Positions 21,167 through 30,228 of a stretch of 32,283 nucleotides of DNA are shown one piece after another (position 1 is the stretch's first letter; the number at the start of each line of letters is the position of its first letter). A model generated the notes under the pieces. The model was given only the letters and a program-made list of their open reading frames with translations, ran no database searches and was not told where the DNA came from. The translations under genes and the position numbers were made by a program. Origin of the DNA: Mucidula mucida (lineage: Eukaryota > Basidiomycota > Agaricomycetes > Agaricales > Physalacriaceae); NCBI GenBank assembly GCA_015501055.1, contig JADNYV010000391.1, positions 1-32,283 of the forward strand. Reading direction: 5' to 3'.

Positions 21167-21246
21167 GGGCCTCACTGGGAATTGAACCCAGGACCTCCTC
21201 GAATGTCCGACCCAAACGAGGAATCATGCGACTAGACCATAAGGCC
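21167..21246 (-). tRNA. tRNA-Pro (TGG anticodon) with an 8-nt intron
   Basis: The 80-nt minus-strand sequence folds as a tRNA. The acceptor stem GGCCTTA pairs with TGAGGCC over 7 bp including one GT pair. The T arm CTGGG-TTCAATT-CCCAG is perfect. The anticodon stem CCTCG/CGAGG is perfect and encloses TTTGGG, so the anticodon is TGG, plus about 8 extra bases after position 37, the usual site of a tRNA intron. The B box GGTTCAATTCC is good. A TTTTT Pol III terminator follows immediately (plus 21162-21166). One oddity is that the D loop reads AGTCGCAT, where tRNA-Pro normally has AGTGGTAT, so G18 is lost. It may be a weak or dead copy. Confidence 0.82.
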
Positions 21247-21709
21247 ATGGACTGGTGGATTGGCTTTGGTACACATCGTGATCCGATGTAGTCGCACTCT
21301 TATCCGCAGTCTTAGCTGGCCTTATCGCGCGTGTTCAATGACACGAAATATGCTCTACAATTCGCCGATTCGAGGGTGGAAATGCTGTTTTGGGCTGCCT
21401 CGCGAAAGAGGCGTGTTAGTATGCGCGTATACGTTTCGGACAGAGAGAGTCCCCTTGTAGCCATATGCAGGTTCCTACGTCAAGATGCCGCCTTACCGAG
21501 TCAGCGAACAGCGCGCAGAAGCCTAATGTGGCGTAGGATACGTCATGCAGCAACCGGCATGTAACCCCTTTTAGGCCGGTCACCCTATTGCTTATCATGC
21601 CCGTTTCAGCGGTTTACCGTTCCCCCAGCTCTCTTGAACTCGCACCACTATCATCCCTTTAGACCACATCTCTACTTGCAAGCTAACTGGTCGTCGTTCT
21701 CTTTTTATA
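21247..21709. other. Upstream region of the fungalysin gene
   Basis: No gene is recognised. A TTTTTATAA element lies at about 21700-21708, too close to the ATG at 21710 to be a normal TATA box. The promoter is otherwise not identifiable. Confidence 0.35.
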
Positions 21710-24227
21710 ATGCGTTGTTTACTCATCGCGTCGCTCGCTGTGGCTGCGGCGGCGCACTCGTCGTCTGGCCCGGGGCGGTTACGCAAGTCGCTCGGGTTTG
21801 GCCCAGTTCATCCCCATGCTGTCTACCATTCCAGTCCGTACTCGATAGTCACGAATGGGTTCCTGCCGCAGGGCCCATTCGAGGACCCACTTGAGGTCGC
21901 TAGGCTTTTCGTGGAGGACGTGCTCGTCGGGCAGCTGTCGGAGACCCACTCGTACCGGATACGAAAGGACTCGTATACGGACAAGAACACGGGCATTACG
22001 CATGTGTATGTCCGCCAGCTCATCAACGGGCTCGAGGTCGCAGACGGTGACATGAACGTCAATATCAAGGACGGCTTGGTTATCTCGTATGGCAACTCTG
22101 TGCGTATCTTCTCCCCGCCATTGGCTTGGCTAACACGTCCACAGTTCTACCAAGGAGATGCGCCAGCGCCTTTCACCAATCCCGACCTCGACTCCATTCG
22201 TCACCCGCATCGCGAGTACTGCTCCCAGCTCGAGTCAGAGATGAGGACTCGCATCGACGACTTTTTGCAGTCAGAGGGTCAGACTATCCTTGGCTCGCTG
22301 GAGAACCACCCCAAGGTGCAGGCGCTTTTTGGACCCCTCTCTCACATCCACGTCTCCAACTGCGCCAGCATGGAGCTCCCGTACGATTTCCACGGTCTTC
22401 GTGATCCGGTCGACATGTCCGACGTGCGCCCTGCTCTGCTCCAGTTCATGCTCGCCGCCACTCCCAACGATCGTATGGTCAACGACATCCTTGCCAACTA
22501 TGACGAATATTTGGCAAAGATGAGCGTTACCCCCGAGCATCATTTGACCAACCCCGACGAGCCTGTTCTCATGCACGTCGACAATGTCCCCGATGCTGTC
22601 AACCCCGTTCGTTCCAGCCTCGGATACATTCAGGTCCCTAGCAAGGATGGACTGTCGACTGACCTCAACCTCGTTTGGCGGGTACGTCTACTCTTATTAT
22701 TATCATAATTTTGTGACTCATGTTTGACACAGTTCCAAGTTGAGATGCAGGACAACTGGTATGACGCTGCGGTCTCTGCCACGTCGCCGCATCGCATCAT
22801 CTCCGTCGTTGACTGGGCCTCCGACGCGCCTATTCCTACCCCCGAGCCTTCGACGTCTGCCACCTACAACGTCTTCCCTTGGGGTATCAACGATCCTGCC
22901 GAGGGCAACCGCTCTTTGGTGAAGCAGAACTCTGATACCTTGGCTTCGCCCATGGGTTGGCATTCGCTCCCATTCTCCAACGATCCTTCGCTCAAGGGTG
23001 TCCGTCTCCGCACGAAGGAGTTTTGGAGGAATACCACCACGACCTGGGGCAACAATGTAAGTTTACTCGTCCCCGATCACGTACGATATGCTTATCGCTT
23101 TGCAGGTCTTTGCGCAAGAGAACTGGGAGGGTCAGAATAGCTTCGTGGACAACTACCGTCCTGACGCCGGTAAAGATCTCGCGTTCGACTACGCGTACAA
23201 CCCCAAGGAGACCGAGAAAGGTGACGCCCAGGACGAGGCGCAGAAGTACATCAACACTACTATCGCCCAACTCTTCTATACTTCCAACATGATCCACGAC
23301 TTTTACTATCGCTACGGCTTCGATGAGCTCTCTGGCAACTTCCAGCAGTACAACTTTGGCCGCGGCGGTGAGGGCAATGATGCTGTCATTGCCAACGCCC
23401 AGGACGGTTCGGGATATAACAACGCCAACTTCATGACGCCGCCCGATGGTCAGAATGGCCGCATGAGGATGTACCTTTGGAACACGGCTGTCCCATTTAG
23501 GGATGGTGACCTGGAGGCTGGTATTGTCATTCACGAGTTGAGTCATGGACTGAGCACGCGTCTTACTGGTGGCCCTGCGTCGTCGTCGTGCTTGGGCTGG
23601 GGCGAGAGCGGCGGTATGGGCGAAGGCTGGGGAGATTTCTTGGCCACGACAATCCGCAGCACCAAGGACTATCACGACTTCCCCATGGGCGCTTGGGCCG
23701 CGAACCGCGACACAGGTATCAGGAACTACCCCTACTCGTTGAACGACACCGTCAATCCTTCGACCTACCAGACGCTCGACAAGCCTGGATACTGGGGTGT
23801 GCACGCTATCGGCGAGGTGTGGGCACAGATGTTGTGGCTCGTCTCTCAGCGTCTCATCGCCAAGCATGGTTTCACCGAGACGCTCTACCCTCCTGCTCCT
23901 CTCGCTGATGGTTCCGTTCCCGAGGGTGACTTTTACCGTCCCGCTGTCGGCAAGAAGCCTCTCGTTCCCAAGCATGGTAACTCGCTTATCGTTCAGCTCG
24001 TGCTCAACGGGATGAAGCTCCAACCTTGCCGGCCATCGTTCTTTGATGCTCGTGATGCTATCATCCAGGCCGACGAGCAGTTGACGGGTGGAGAGAACTT
24101 TTGCGAGCTCTGGATGGGCTTTGCATCGCGTGGACTGGGTACGGATGCGGATGTACAGGGCAAGACGCCATGGGGTGGAGGAATCCGTACCAACGGATAT
24201 GCTGTACCCAGAGTGTGCAGCGAGTAA
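21710..24227 (+). CDS. Fungalysin, secreted M36 zinc metallopeptidase, 4 exons, intact
   Basis: A secreted endopeptidase made as a prepropeptide, used by fungi to digest external protein. Exons 21710-22099, 22145-22681, 22733-23056 and 23106-24227 join in phase and give 790 aa. Intron 1 is only 45 bp and keeps the frame. Skipping its removal would add 15 residues unlike the family. A signal peptide (MRCLLIASLAVAAAA) is followed by a long propeptide with YTDKNTGITHVYVRQLINGL and DGLVISYGNSFYQGDAP. The catalytic domain carries TSNMIHDFYYRYGFDE, GYNNANFMTPPDGQNGRMRM, and the zinc site HELSH at residues 560-564 in VIHELSHGLSTRLTGG. The third ligand is Glu590 in GMGEGWGDF. GYWGVHAIGEVWAQMLW and GGENFCELWMGFASRGLG complete the fold. 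It is the surviving full copy; its 3' third forms the start of the right arm. Confidence 0.93.
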
Positions 24228-24831
24228 TTGATCTATACGTGATGATTTTAGATGACATCTATTCACTACATACAGTTTAGCTATGCACGTTGTACTATTA
24301 GTTTTGATGCGAGTGTTTGGAATATAATGATTCGTAGAGATTTTGGGGCTGATATTCACGAGGGACTAAATGTCAGACCGCGGGCGCCTCTGCTTATGAG
24401 ATCTCCCAATGAAAAGTGCGAAGTGTTAGAACAACTACAGCCGGGTCAGATCGCTTGATCAATTTGATATAGCACAAAGGCATGGGATAACAGGTTTTGT
24501 TGATTCCTTCAAAGTACTTATACGTAGCCCGTGTTATGAGGGTTCCTATCCATATCTGAGTACGTGCATGCTTCATTGCTTGATAAAGTTTCTGTGAGCA
24601 CGTGGTCCCAAGATGCCGAGCAAGTTTTCCTCCCTTCTACTCCATCACTCAAAAGACACGCCGATTGCTTCCCAAAGATTGCTAAGGCCAAGTCATCAAA
24701 GATATGAATTTGTAACGTAGCAGTTGCAAGTATTTATGTGTGCCTGTCCATTTTAATCTTTGTAGTACAGCTATCTTGTATGGCTGCAATCTCTCTTGAT
24801 CTCCCAGGTCCTCTGAGTTTACAACCACCGT
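24228..24831. other. Spacer between fungalysin and the 7TM gene
   Basis: This contains the fungalysin 3' UTR, whose first part (to about 24340) is shared with the relic at 20690. No gene is recognised in the rest. The two flanking genes converge here. Confidence 0.4.
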
Positions 24832-26093
24832 TTATTGCCCGGCCTTCCCTTTCCCGTTTGCTGTGTTCATCTCGTCCACTTGCAACGTCGACGATTCACG
24901 GTGCGCGGCAACCTCAATGTCCATAACAGAACTCTCCGTCCTCGAAGGAAGAACACTGGCAAAACGAATGTTCTCAGCAATACTCCTCATACGTGGGAGC
25001 GAGGTTCGCGTCCACGAGTCATTCGGACGCGCCTCTCCAGTCATCACGCGTCCAATGATCATGGTGGGTGCCGCGGCCTAGTAGTGCGTTCATCATCAGT
25101 CAGTCGCAACTAACATGATCCTGAGAACTTGTCTTACCGCCACGGCATTCAACATCCCCTGCGCATACAAGCTCTTGGAGCTAAAGTACGGGAGATAGAA
25201 GTCCCTCGCATACAGAGCGAGATATACTAGGTACGTTGCGGAAAAGAGAAAGGCGGATTCCACCATGATCTCGATGAGCCCGCGATACGTGCGCGTGCGT
25301 TTTAGACCGACGAGCGATATGATGCGTATGATGATGAGCGATGTGGTTAGGATGTTGACGGATGCGGTGATGGAGTAGTAGACGATGACCCAATTGACTT
25401 GGGTCAGGGTGCCGGTAAATGTCGTCGTGGGTGGGAACAGTACCAGCATATAAAAGACGTGGCTGACTGATGGCGGAGGTGGTGTCAGTAGGTAGTTTGA
25501 GAGGACGTTTGATCACCTACTCAAGCCGCCGAGAACCCCGAGCACTGGAAGGGCCATGACAAACCAATTGTGGCGATATAGCTCTCTGCATCGCCAAATC
25601 TTAAAACAAAGTGCCATGAGCTTTCGACGTATCAGAAAGGTTGTGAGTTAGTCACATTCGTGAGCTCAGCAAGTATCACATTGAAAGGAGTTGCCGTCAT
25701 ACCCAAAATATTAAGCGCGCGTCTCTGAGGCGTGAAGTTCCCGCTCCCTATACCTGATATATATCCGAGTACGGAGTGCCCATGGGTAACATAGGTCTCA
25801 TAGATCCCGTTCCACGCAAGTCCAAAGCTCATCGTCGCCACGGCCCATATCAAGCAGAGCACAATAGTCAACCCGACGCGTTGACGAGGCCATTCGTGGC
25901 GTGCCACTACATAGCCATCATCAACGTCCGTCAAACAAGCAAGGAAATACTAGCATACCTATCCGATGCATCGTAGCCCCAAAAACCATAACATAGAGCA
26001 GCATAGCAAAGGACAGCGATGATGTGGCCGTTGAGATTGTCGCCGATGAGACGCCGCGCTTCGTATTCCGAGTTCTTGTGCGAGGGAAGACAT
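24832..26093 (-). CDS. Agaric-type 7TM membrane protein of unknown function, possibly frameshifted
   Basis: A multi-pass membrane protein of a large agaric family with no known function. Recognisable exons in order: a first exon from 26093 (MSSLAQELG, then in another frame EARRLIGDNLNGHIIAVLC and GFWGYDASD); 25934-25670 with RQRVGLTIVLCLIWAVA, SFGLAWNGIYETYVTHG and TATPFNVILAELTN; about 25608-25515 with IWRCRELYRHNWFVMALPV; 25500-25138 with QVNWVIVYYSITASVNIL, RTYRGLIEIMVESAFLFS and LYARDFYLPYFSSKSLYA; and 25077-24832 with AAAPTMIIGRVMTGEARPND, a family hallmark, then a polar tail. The start region is two bases shorter than in the relic at 19702, which puts MSSLAQELG out of frame with the rest, and I could not close the first intron in phase. 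It may therefore be broken at its 5' end or use another start. Confidence 0.68.
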
Positions 26094-26884
26094 AGCGGAG
26101 GGTAGTGGTTTGGTACTCAGCTGAGTCGGCCTCTCATATAGCTGAATATACATAATGCATTTACCTAAGGAACCAGGACTCCGACTCTTAAACGCCATTG
26201 ACAGATGAACAGTGGAAGCAGAAGTACAACTTGGGAACGGTGGGAACCGATCTACAGCGTAGCGCCCAGGCCGATGCTGAAAACCCGTTGCGTACCATTC
26301 TACCTCAAAGAATACTGCAGTGTAAACTTGACGAGCGTGTCGTTCAAGCGTCGAGTAGAAGCGAGCGAGACGGTAAGAATAGCCTGCCAAGGCCCATCAA
26401 CAAGATCCTGGAATCATGATCCTGTTCACAAGACTGAATAAGTCAGCATCGCAGCAGGTACAGGCTCAGACCGATCTCAAGACCACGATAGTACTGACGC
26501 TGCCTCCTGAATGTTGCGTTATGGCTGGTCGTTTGAATACTTGTCAGAAAAAAACAATCAGCATCTGCGACATCCGTTCCAGAGACTCGAGAGTTCTACT
26601 CGGGTGGTGAGGGGAGGCTCCACGCGTGCGTGGCGATATGGGAAGGGAGGTAGTCAGTCATCGTGACCGTGGGAAACCCTGAACCGCGTGTCCCACCCTT
26701 GCTGCTGGAAGAACCGGTTCTCTAGGGCATTGAATACGGCGCTAGGAAGCCATTGTTCCTACTGGAGGATGTCATACTATAAGAGACTTCCGACCACAGG
26801 GGCGAACCGTGTACTCCAAAATCGAATTGAATTGGAGATAGAAAGCGTCCCGTCCGTTAAAACTCACATACAAAGGTAGATATC
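26094..26884. other. Right-arm flank between the 7TM gene and the ABC relic
   Basis: Duplicated flanking DNA with no gene. It matches the left arm at 19373-19700 (26170-26550 here) and at 17620-17838 plus 18529-18550 (26625-26880 here). The unoccupied target of the MITE is at 26637-26638. Confidence 0.7.
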
Positions 26885-27310
26885 TCCTCACTGTCCATTG
26901 CGCTCAACGGCCCTTGGCTTTCGCCGCTGCCTCCAATGTACCAAACGTCCCACTTTCACGCACGCGTTTCTAAATATACTGTCCTTCTTGCGCATCAAGT
27001 TGAGCGGCGTGTCAAACTCAGCCACCTGCACGATGAGCCTATCGCCGTAGTCTATGACCGTTTTCACACGATGTGCCACTGTGCCAGGACGGGTCATCAC
27101 TGCGATTCCAGTATATCAATTGGCGGGCAACATACAGATTATTCGTAAACTCGTCTCGAATAGCCTTCTGAATCTTCGCGTCAGTCGCAAAATCGATACT
27201 ACTTGTTGCTTCGTCCAGAACGGTGATAGAGCTGTGTCGGAGCAGAGCGCGTGCCATCGCAATTAATTGCCGTTAACCTTGAGAAAAGTTGGTTCCTGTG
27301 TTCTCTGTGG
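26885..27310 (-). pseudogene. Relic of the ABC transporter 3' end (NBD2)
   Basis: This matches the final part of the ABC gene at 17185-17592 in inverted orientation. Readable are [70 protein letters not shown] and FRNACVKVG. The Gln of the signature motif FSQGQ is TAA (27273-27275, minus). VLDKG before QVAEFD is partly deleted and the frame slips at the C-terminus. Nothing upstream of the signature is recognisable beyond 27310, so it could never be a whole transporter. Confidence 0.9.
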
Positions 27311-28530
27311 ATGAGAAGAGAGGCGGATTTGCCAAGCGGGAGAGACATTGGTTGAAGAGGAGCACGCTGGAGAAGTATTTCGATTGATTTTGGTGTCAAG
27401 GTTATGGCTGGATTATTTTCTGGATACACGACATAACGGAAAATACCATCATCATGGCACACCGTCACGAATTCTAGTCGGCAAGGATTGCATAGAGCGT
27501 TGATATATACGAGTTAGAGAGTGCGCGCGTGAAGGGATGTATTCGCGAATCGCGGCTACGAAAAAAAAAAAAAAACATGATCAACGTTTAAATTTTGGTT
27601 GAGGAGGAAAACGGGCACGTGATCTTGTTCCCCTTTCATCTTCGGCGACACGCCATTCGCAAAGCCGTTCTCCCTCAAAAATCTTACTCGTATCAAGTAA
27701 GCCCGATTTCCTCTGTTACGAGTCTACATTTTCGAAGCCAGAAACGGCCGTCAATTTCGTCTCCTGCTCAATGTTACGACACGCATGTTTCCTTTTGCCT
27801 CTTCGAAAAAAACCAGAGTCGGTCTTTCTCATTTTCATGTGCGTGGACCACAGCTCTCAATAGGAAAGCCCATACGCTTCATTCATGTGCGTACGTTATA
27901 GTTCCTCAAAGAAATCTCGTTATCAACCTAACAAGTCCCGGGATCTCGGCTTATGATCTCAGGCTGGCGTCAATACTATCACTTCCTACCTTGCCGTCTT
28001 TCAGATGTGGTATAGCTCGCTCTTAAACTTAGACTTGGGACTAGTACTAATGGGCCAAGAACCGCAAGTACCTCTCTTGCTTGAGTTTCTTGAGACCCAT
28101 GGGTAAAGGCAGCTCTTCTAGCTGTTTCCTGCGACTTCTAGACTCGTCCTCTTGAGGTAGAAGGGCGACCCAATGATGTCTCTGCCCCTCGTAAGTATAC
28201 GAGGGCGAATGTTTGCTACACTTTTTCAACTCGATCGGATTCGCTGCGGATGATTTAGAGAATCGCTGTTCTAAGTCTTGCTGTCGTCTCAAAATTGATA
28301 CCACCTAAACCTTATTCCAACAGTCAATCTCTCCCGAATCATACAGCTCCAGCAAATGGAGATTTCAACTCTCCTTTGGTGACTTGTGTATACCGCTAAG
28401 ACCATCTGCACTTGTGCGTTTTGATCGTCAAGGTTCTCTGGCCCTTGACGCTTTGATCGCTTCGAATTGGTGGCCCTTGGACCTTTTGTCTATTGTTCCG
28501 TGTTTGAATACCGGTCCAAGACCCGGCCCA
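27311..28530. other. Gene-poor stretch before the F-box gene
   Basis: No family is recognised. It holds the perfect palindrome ATTCGCGAAT (27541-27550) and a run of 16 A (27561-27576). An open frame at 27595-28026 (plus) and one at 28047-28304 (minus, 85 codons, rich in charged residues) have no motifs I know. The second could be a small real gene, but nothing supports it beyond length. Confidence 0.35.
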
Positions 28531-28537
28531 TATAAAG
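28531..28537 (+). promoter_or_regulatory. TATA-like box of the F-box gene
   Basis: CATATAAAGC lies 78 bp before the ATG at 28609. Its position supports that start over the longer open frame that begins at 28384. Confidence 0.45.
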
Positions 28538-28608
28538 CATTCAATCTCCCTCGAACCGGCATACATCTTGACTTTCTTCTTATTCCCCGGAGAATTCGCC
28601 ACTTGACA

Positions 28609-30228
28609 ATGTCCGACGTCGCCCTCAGTGTCGTGTCTGTTCTGATTGCTGCCACTCTGTACCATGCACCACCAGAGCTTCATGGCATGGAAGTAGACGA
28701 TATACAGCCGGACGTAGTTCTCACACCCGACTCGTCAACCCTTTCAACCCTCCGTCGGGCTGTCGTTTCGGAACCGGCCATTCTCGCTATCCTTCGATCC
28801 AATCGTCGCGTCGCCACTTCCGAACACAGCGACATCTGGACCGCAATCTATCAGCTAAGACAAGCAAAAGAAGACGTCCGCCAGTGCATCGAGGAGAGCA
28901 AACCCAGACCAACTGATGACCTTCGAGCCCTCTTGCACCAGCTTCAGTGGCACATCAACTTGAGACACGCCGTTATTTCCACCAAATCCACTCGGATTAT
29001 CCCATACGACGTCCTGATCGAGATATTCAAACTCTGCCTTTCAAAAGACGACATCCATGACCCAGACTGCACCCGCTGGAGGATGATGCAAGTCTGCTAT
29101 ACGTGGCGCGACACCATGCTCAGCGTCTCGAGTCTGTGGTGCACAATCTCATTACGCATCCCTTGTCGGACGCCAGCGGAAATCCAGCGCTTCGACATGC
29201 ATATTCGGCTTAGTGCCAAACGCCCCCTCGTGATCTTTATCGACTACTTCGTCTCGGAACTGAGCTTTGCGCACGTCATGTATGACTGTGTTGCCGATCG
29301 CCCAGCGTGGGACGCTCTGCAACTGCTCCTCGGCCAACGGTCGCGCATACGAGGCCTCCACATCCGCGCCAGAGGGACTTCGTCACAGATGACGCTCAAC
29401 CTGGCGTTCCACGGTCTTCCAATGTTGGAGGAGCTGACTATCGTCTCGTTGGGCCATTCATTCAGTAACGACTATATCCCGTTCATCCGCGACGTCGAAC
29501 GCCTCCGGCGCGCCCGATTCTTTCCGCATCCCCGTGCCCAACCGTTTTGTAACCTTACGCATCTACACACGTTGATCGATAGCAATGACGCTCTACGCGT
29601 TCTCGAGTCGTCTTCGACCATCCAGACGTTGCGTCTTGATTATGACACCTTTGATCCCCTTCAAGTATACCAAAGTCGCGTCATGCAAGCGGTGTATGAA
29701 GCTGTCGTGGACCTCACCATCAGCATTCATCTCCTCCCGTTCGTGCACACCCCGAATATTCAACGGCTCCGCGTTAATGGACCTAGTATACCGAGTCGGG
29801 TAGGAGCGTTTCTGCGACGTTGTGGCCAGAGCCTCAGCTATCTTGCCGTCAGTGGCGAGTTGGTCCTGGACGCCGATTCCGCCACCATCTTTTCAGCGGT
29901 GCCGAATGTCAAAGTGTTGAAGGTCATTATACATCCTCGGGATATGGCGAGTGGGCTTGCCACCGTCGACCACCGTCTTGGGCCTGGCTTCTTGAGTGGT
30001 CTAGAGCGGTTGATATTGAGAAACTCGTTACGGACGAAGGTGTCGAAGGAATACGCGGCGTGGAAGCGCGATGAAGTAGAGGCCGCTGCAGCCAGCGCAT
30101 TGCGGTTGATTGACGTTAGTATCGAACTGAATTTTGATGGAACGTTGCCCGACGATAACTGGAAATTGGTTGCAGATGGCGGCGCAGTTGGACCTGGAGT
30201 GATTTGCCTAGTACTGAGTGGTAGTTAG
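28609..30228 (+). CDS. F-box protein with leucine-rich-repeat-like tail, intronless
   Basis: Probable substrate adaptor of an SCF ubiquitin ligase, of the very large agaric F-box family. The product is 539 aa from the start at 28609. Residues about 78-120 form a charged helix (QLRQAKEDVRQCIEESKP, LRALLHQLQWHINLRHAV). The F-box follows at about 128-175, with IIPYDVLIEIFKLC, then WRMMQVCYTWRDTML and SLWCTISL. The remainder, about 190-520, shows irregular leucine-rich segments such as LQLLLGQRSRIRGLHIRA, LPMLEELTIVSLG, TIQTLRLDYDTFDP, IQRLRVNGPS and LSYLAVSGELVL. The frame stays open 75 codons further upstream, but that part lacks family character and contains the TATA-like box. A later Met 25 codons in is an alternative start. 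No lesion is seen. Confidence 0.85.
   Translation: MSDVALSVVSVLIAATLYHAPPELHGMEVDDIQPDVVLTPDSSTLSTLRRAVVSEPAILAILRSNRRVATSEHSDIWTAIYQLRQAKEDVRQCIEESKPRPTDDLRALLHQLQWHINLRHAVISTKSTRIIPYDVLIEIFKLCLSKDDIHDPDCTRWRMMQVCYTWRDTMLSVSSLWCTISLRIPCRTPAEIQRFDMHIRLSAKRPLVIFIDYFVSELSFAHVMYDCVADRPAWDALQLLLGQRSRIRGLHIRARGTSSQMTLNLAFHGLPMLEELTIVSLGHSFSNDYIPFIRDVERLRRARFFPHPRAQPFCNLTHLHTLIDSNDALRVLESSSTIQTLRLDYDTFDPLQVYQSRVMQAVYEAVVDLTISIHLLPFVHTPNIQRLRVNGPSIPSRVGAFLRRCGQSLSYLAVSGELVLDADSATIFSAVPNVKVLKVIIHPRDMASGLATVDHRLGPGFLSGLERLILRNSLRTKVSKEYAAWKRDEVEAAAASALRLIDVSIELNFDGTLPDDNWKLVADGGAVGPGVICLVLSGS

Larger units (their letters stand above)
23700..27310 (-). repeat. Right arm of a mirror-image duplication
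   Basis: This arm is the reverse-complement counterpart of 17150-21115. Reading outwards it holds the fungalysin 3' third (+), 7TM gene (-), flank, and ABC 3' relic (-). It lacks the MITE and the 0.8-kb insertion of the left arm. The unoccupied MITE target is at 26637-26638. Homology ends near 27310, inside what was the ABC coding sequence. Confidence 0.85.

Noticed and set aside
22992..24359. 455-codon open frame on the minus strand across the fungalysin gene
   Set aside because: It is antisense to the intact fungalysin exons. Its residues are a by-product of GC-rich third positions and it has no family character.
27561..27576. Run of 16 A as the poly-A tail of a retroposed element
   Set aside because: No retroelement sequence precedes it, and no target duplication is seen. 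The ABC relic beside it has homologous flanking DNA, so it is not a retrocopy.
27595..28026. 143-codon open frame as a gene
   Set aside because: No recognisable domain, no good start context and low-complexity residue use. It is left as unassigned.
28384..28608. Longer N-terminus for the F-box protein
   Set aside because: The 75 extra codons contain the TATA-like box and lack family resemblance. The start at 28609 or 28684 fits better.
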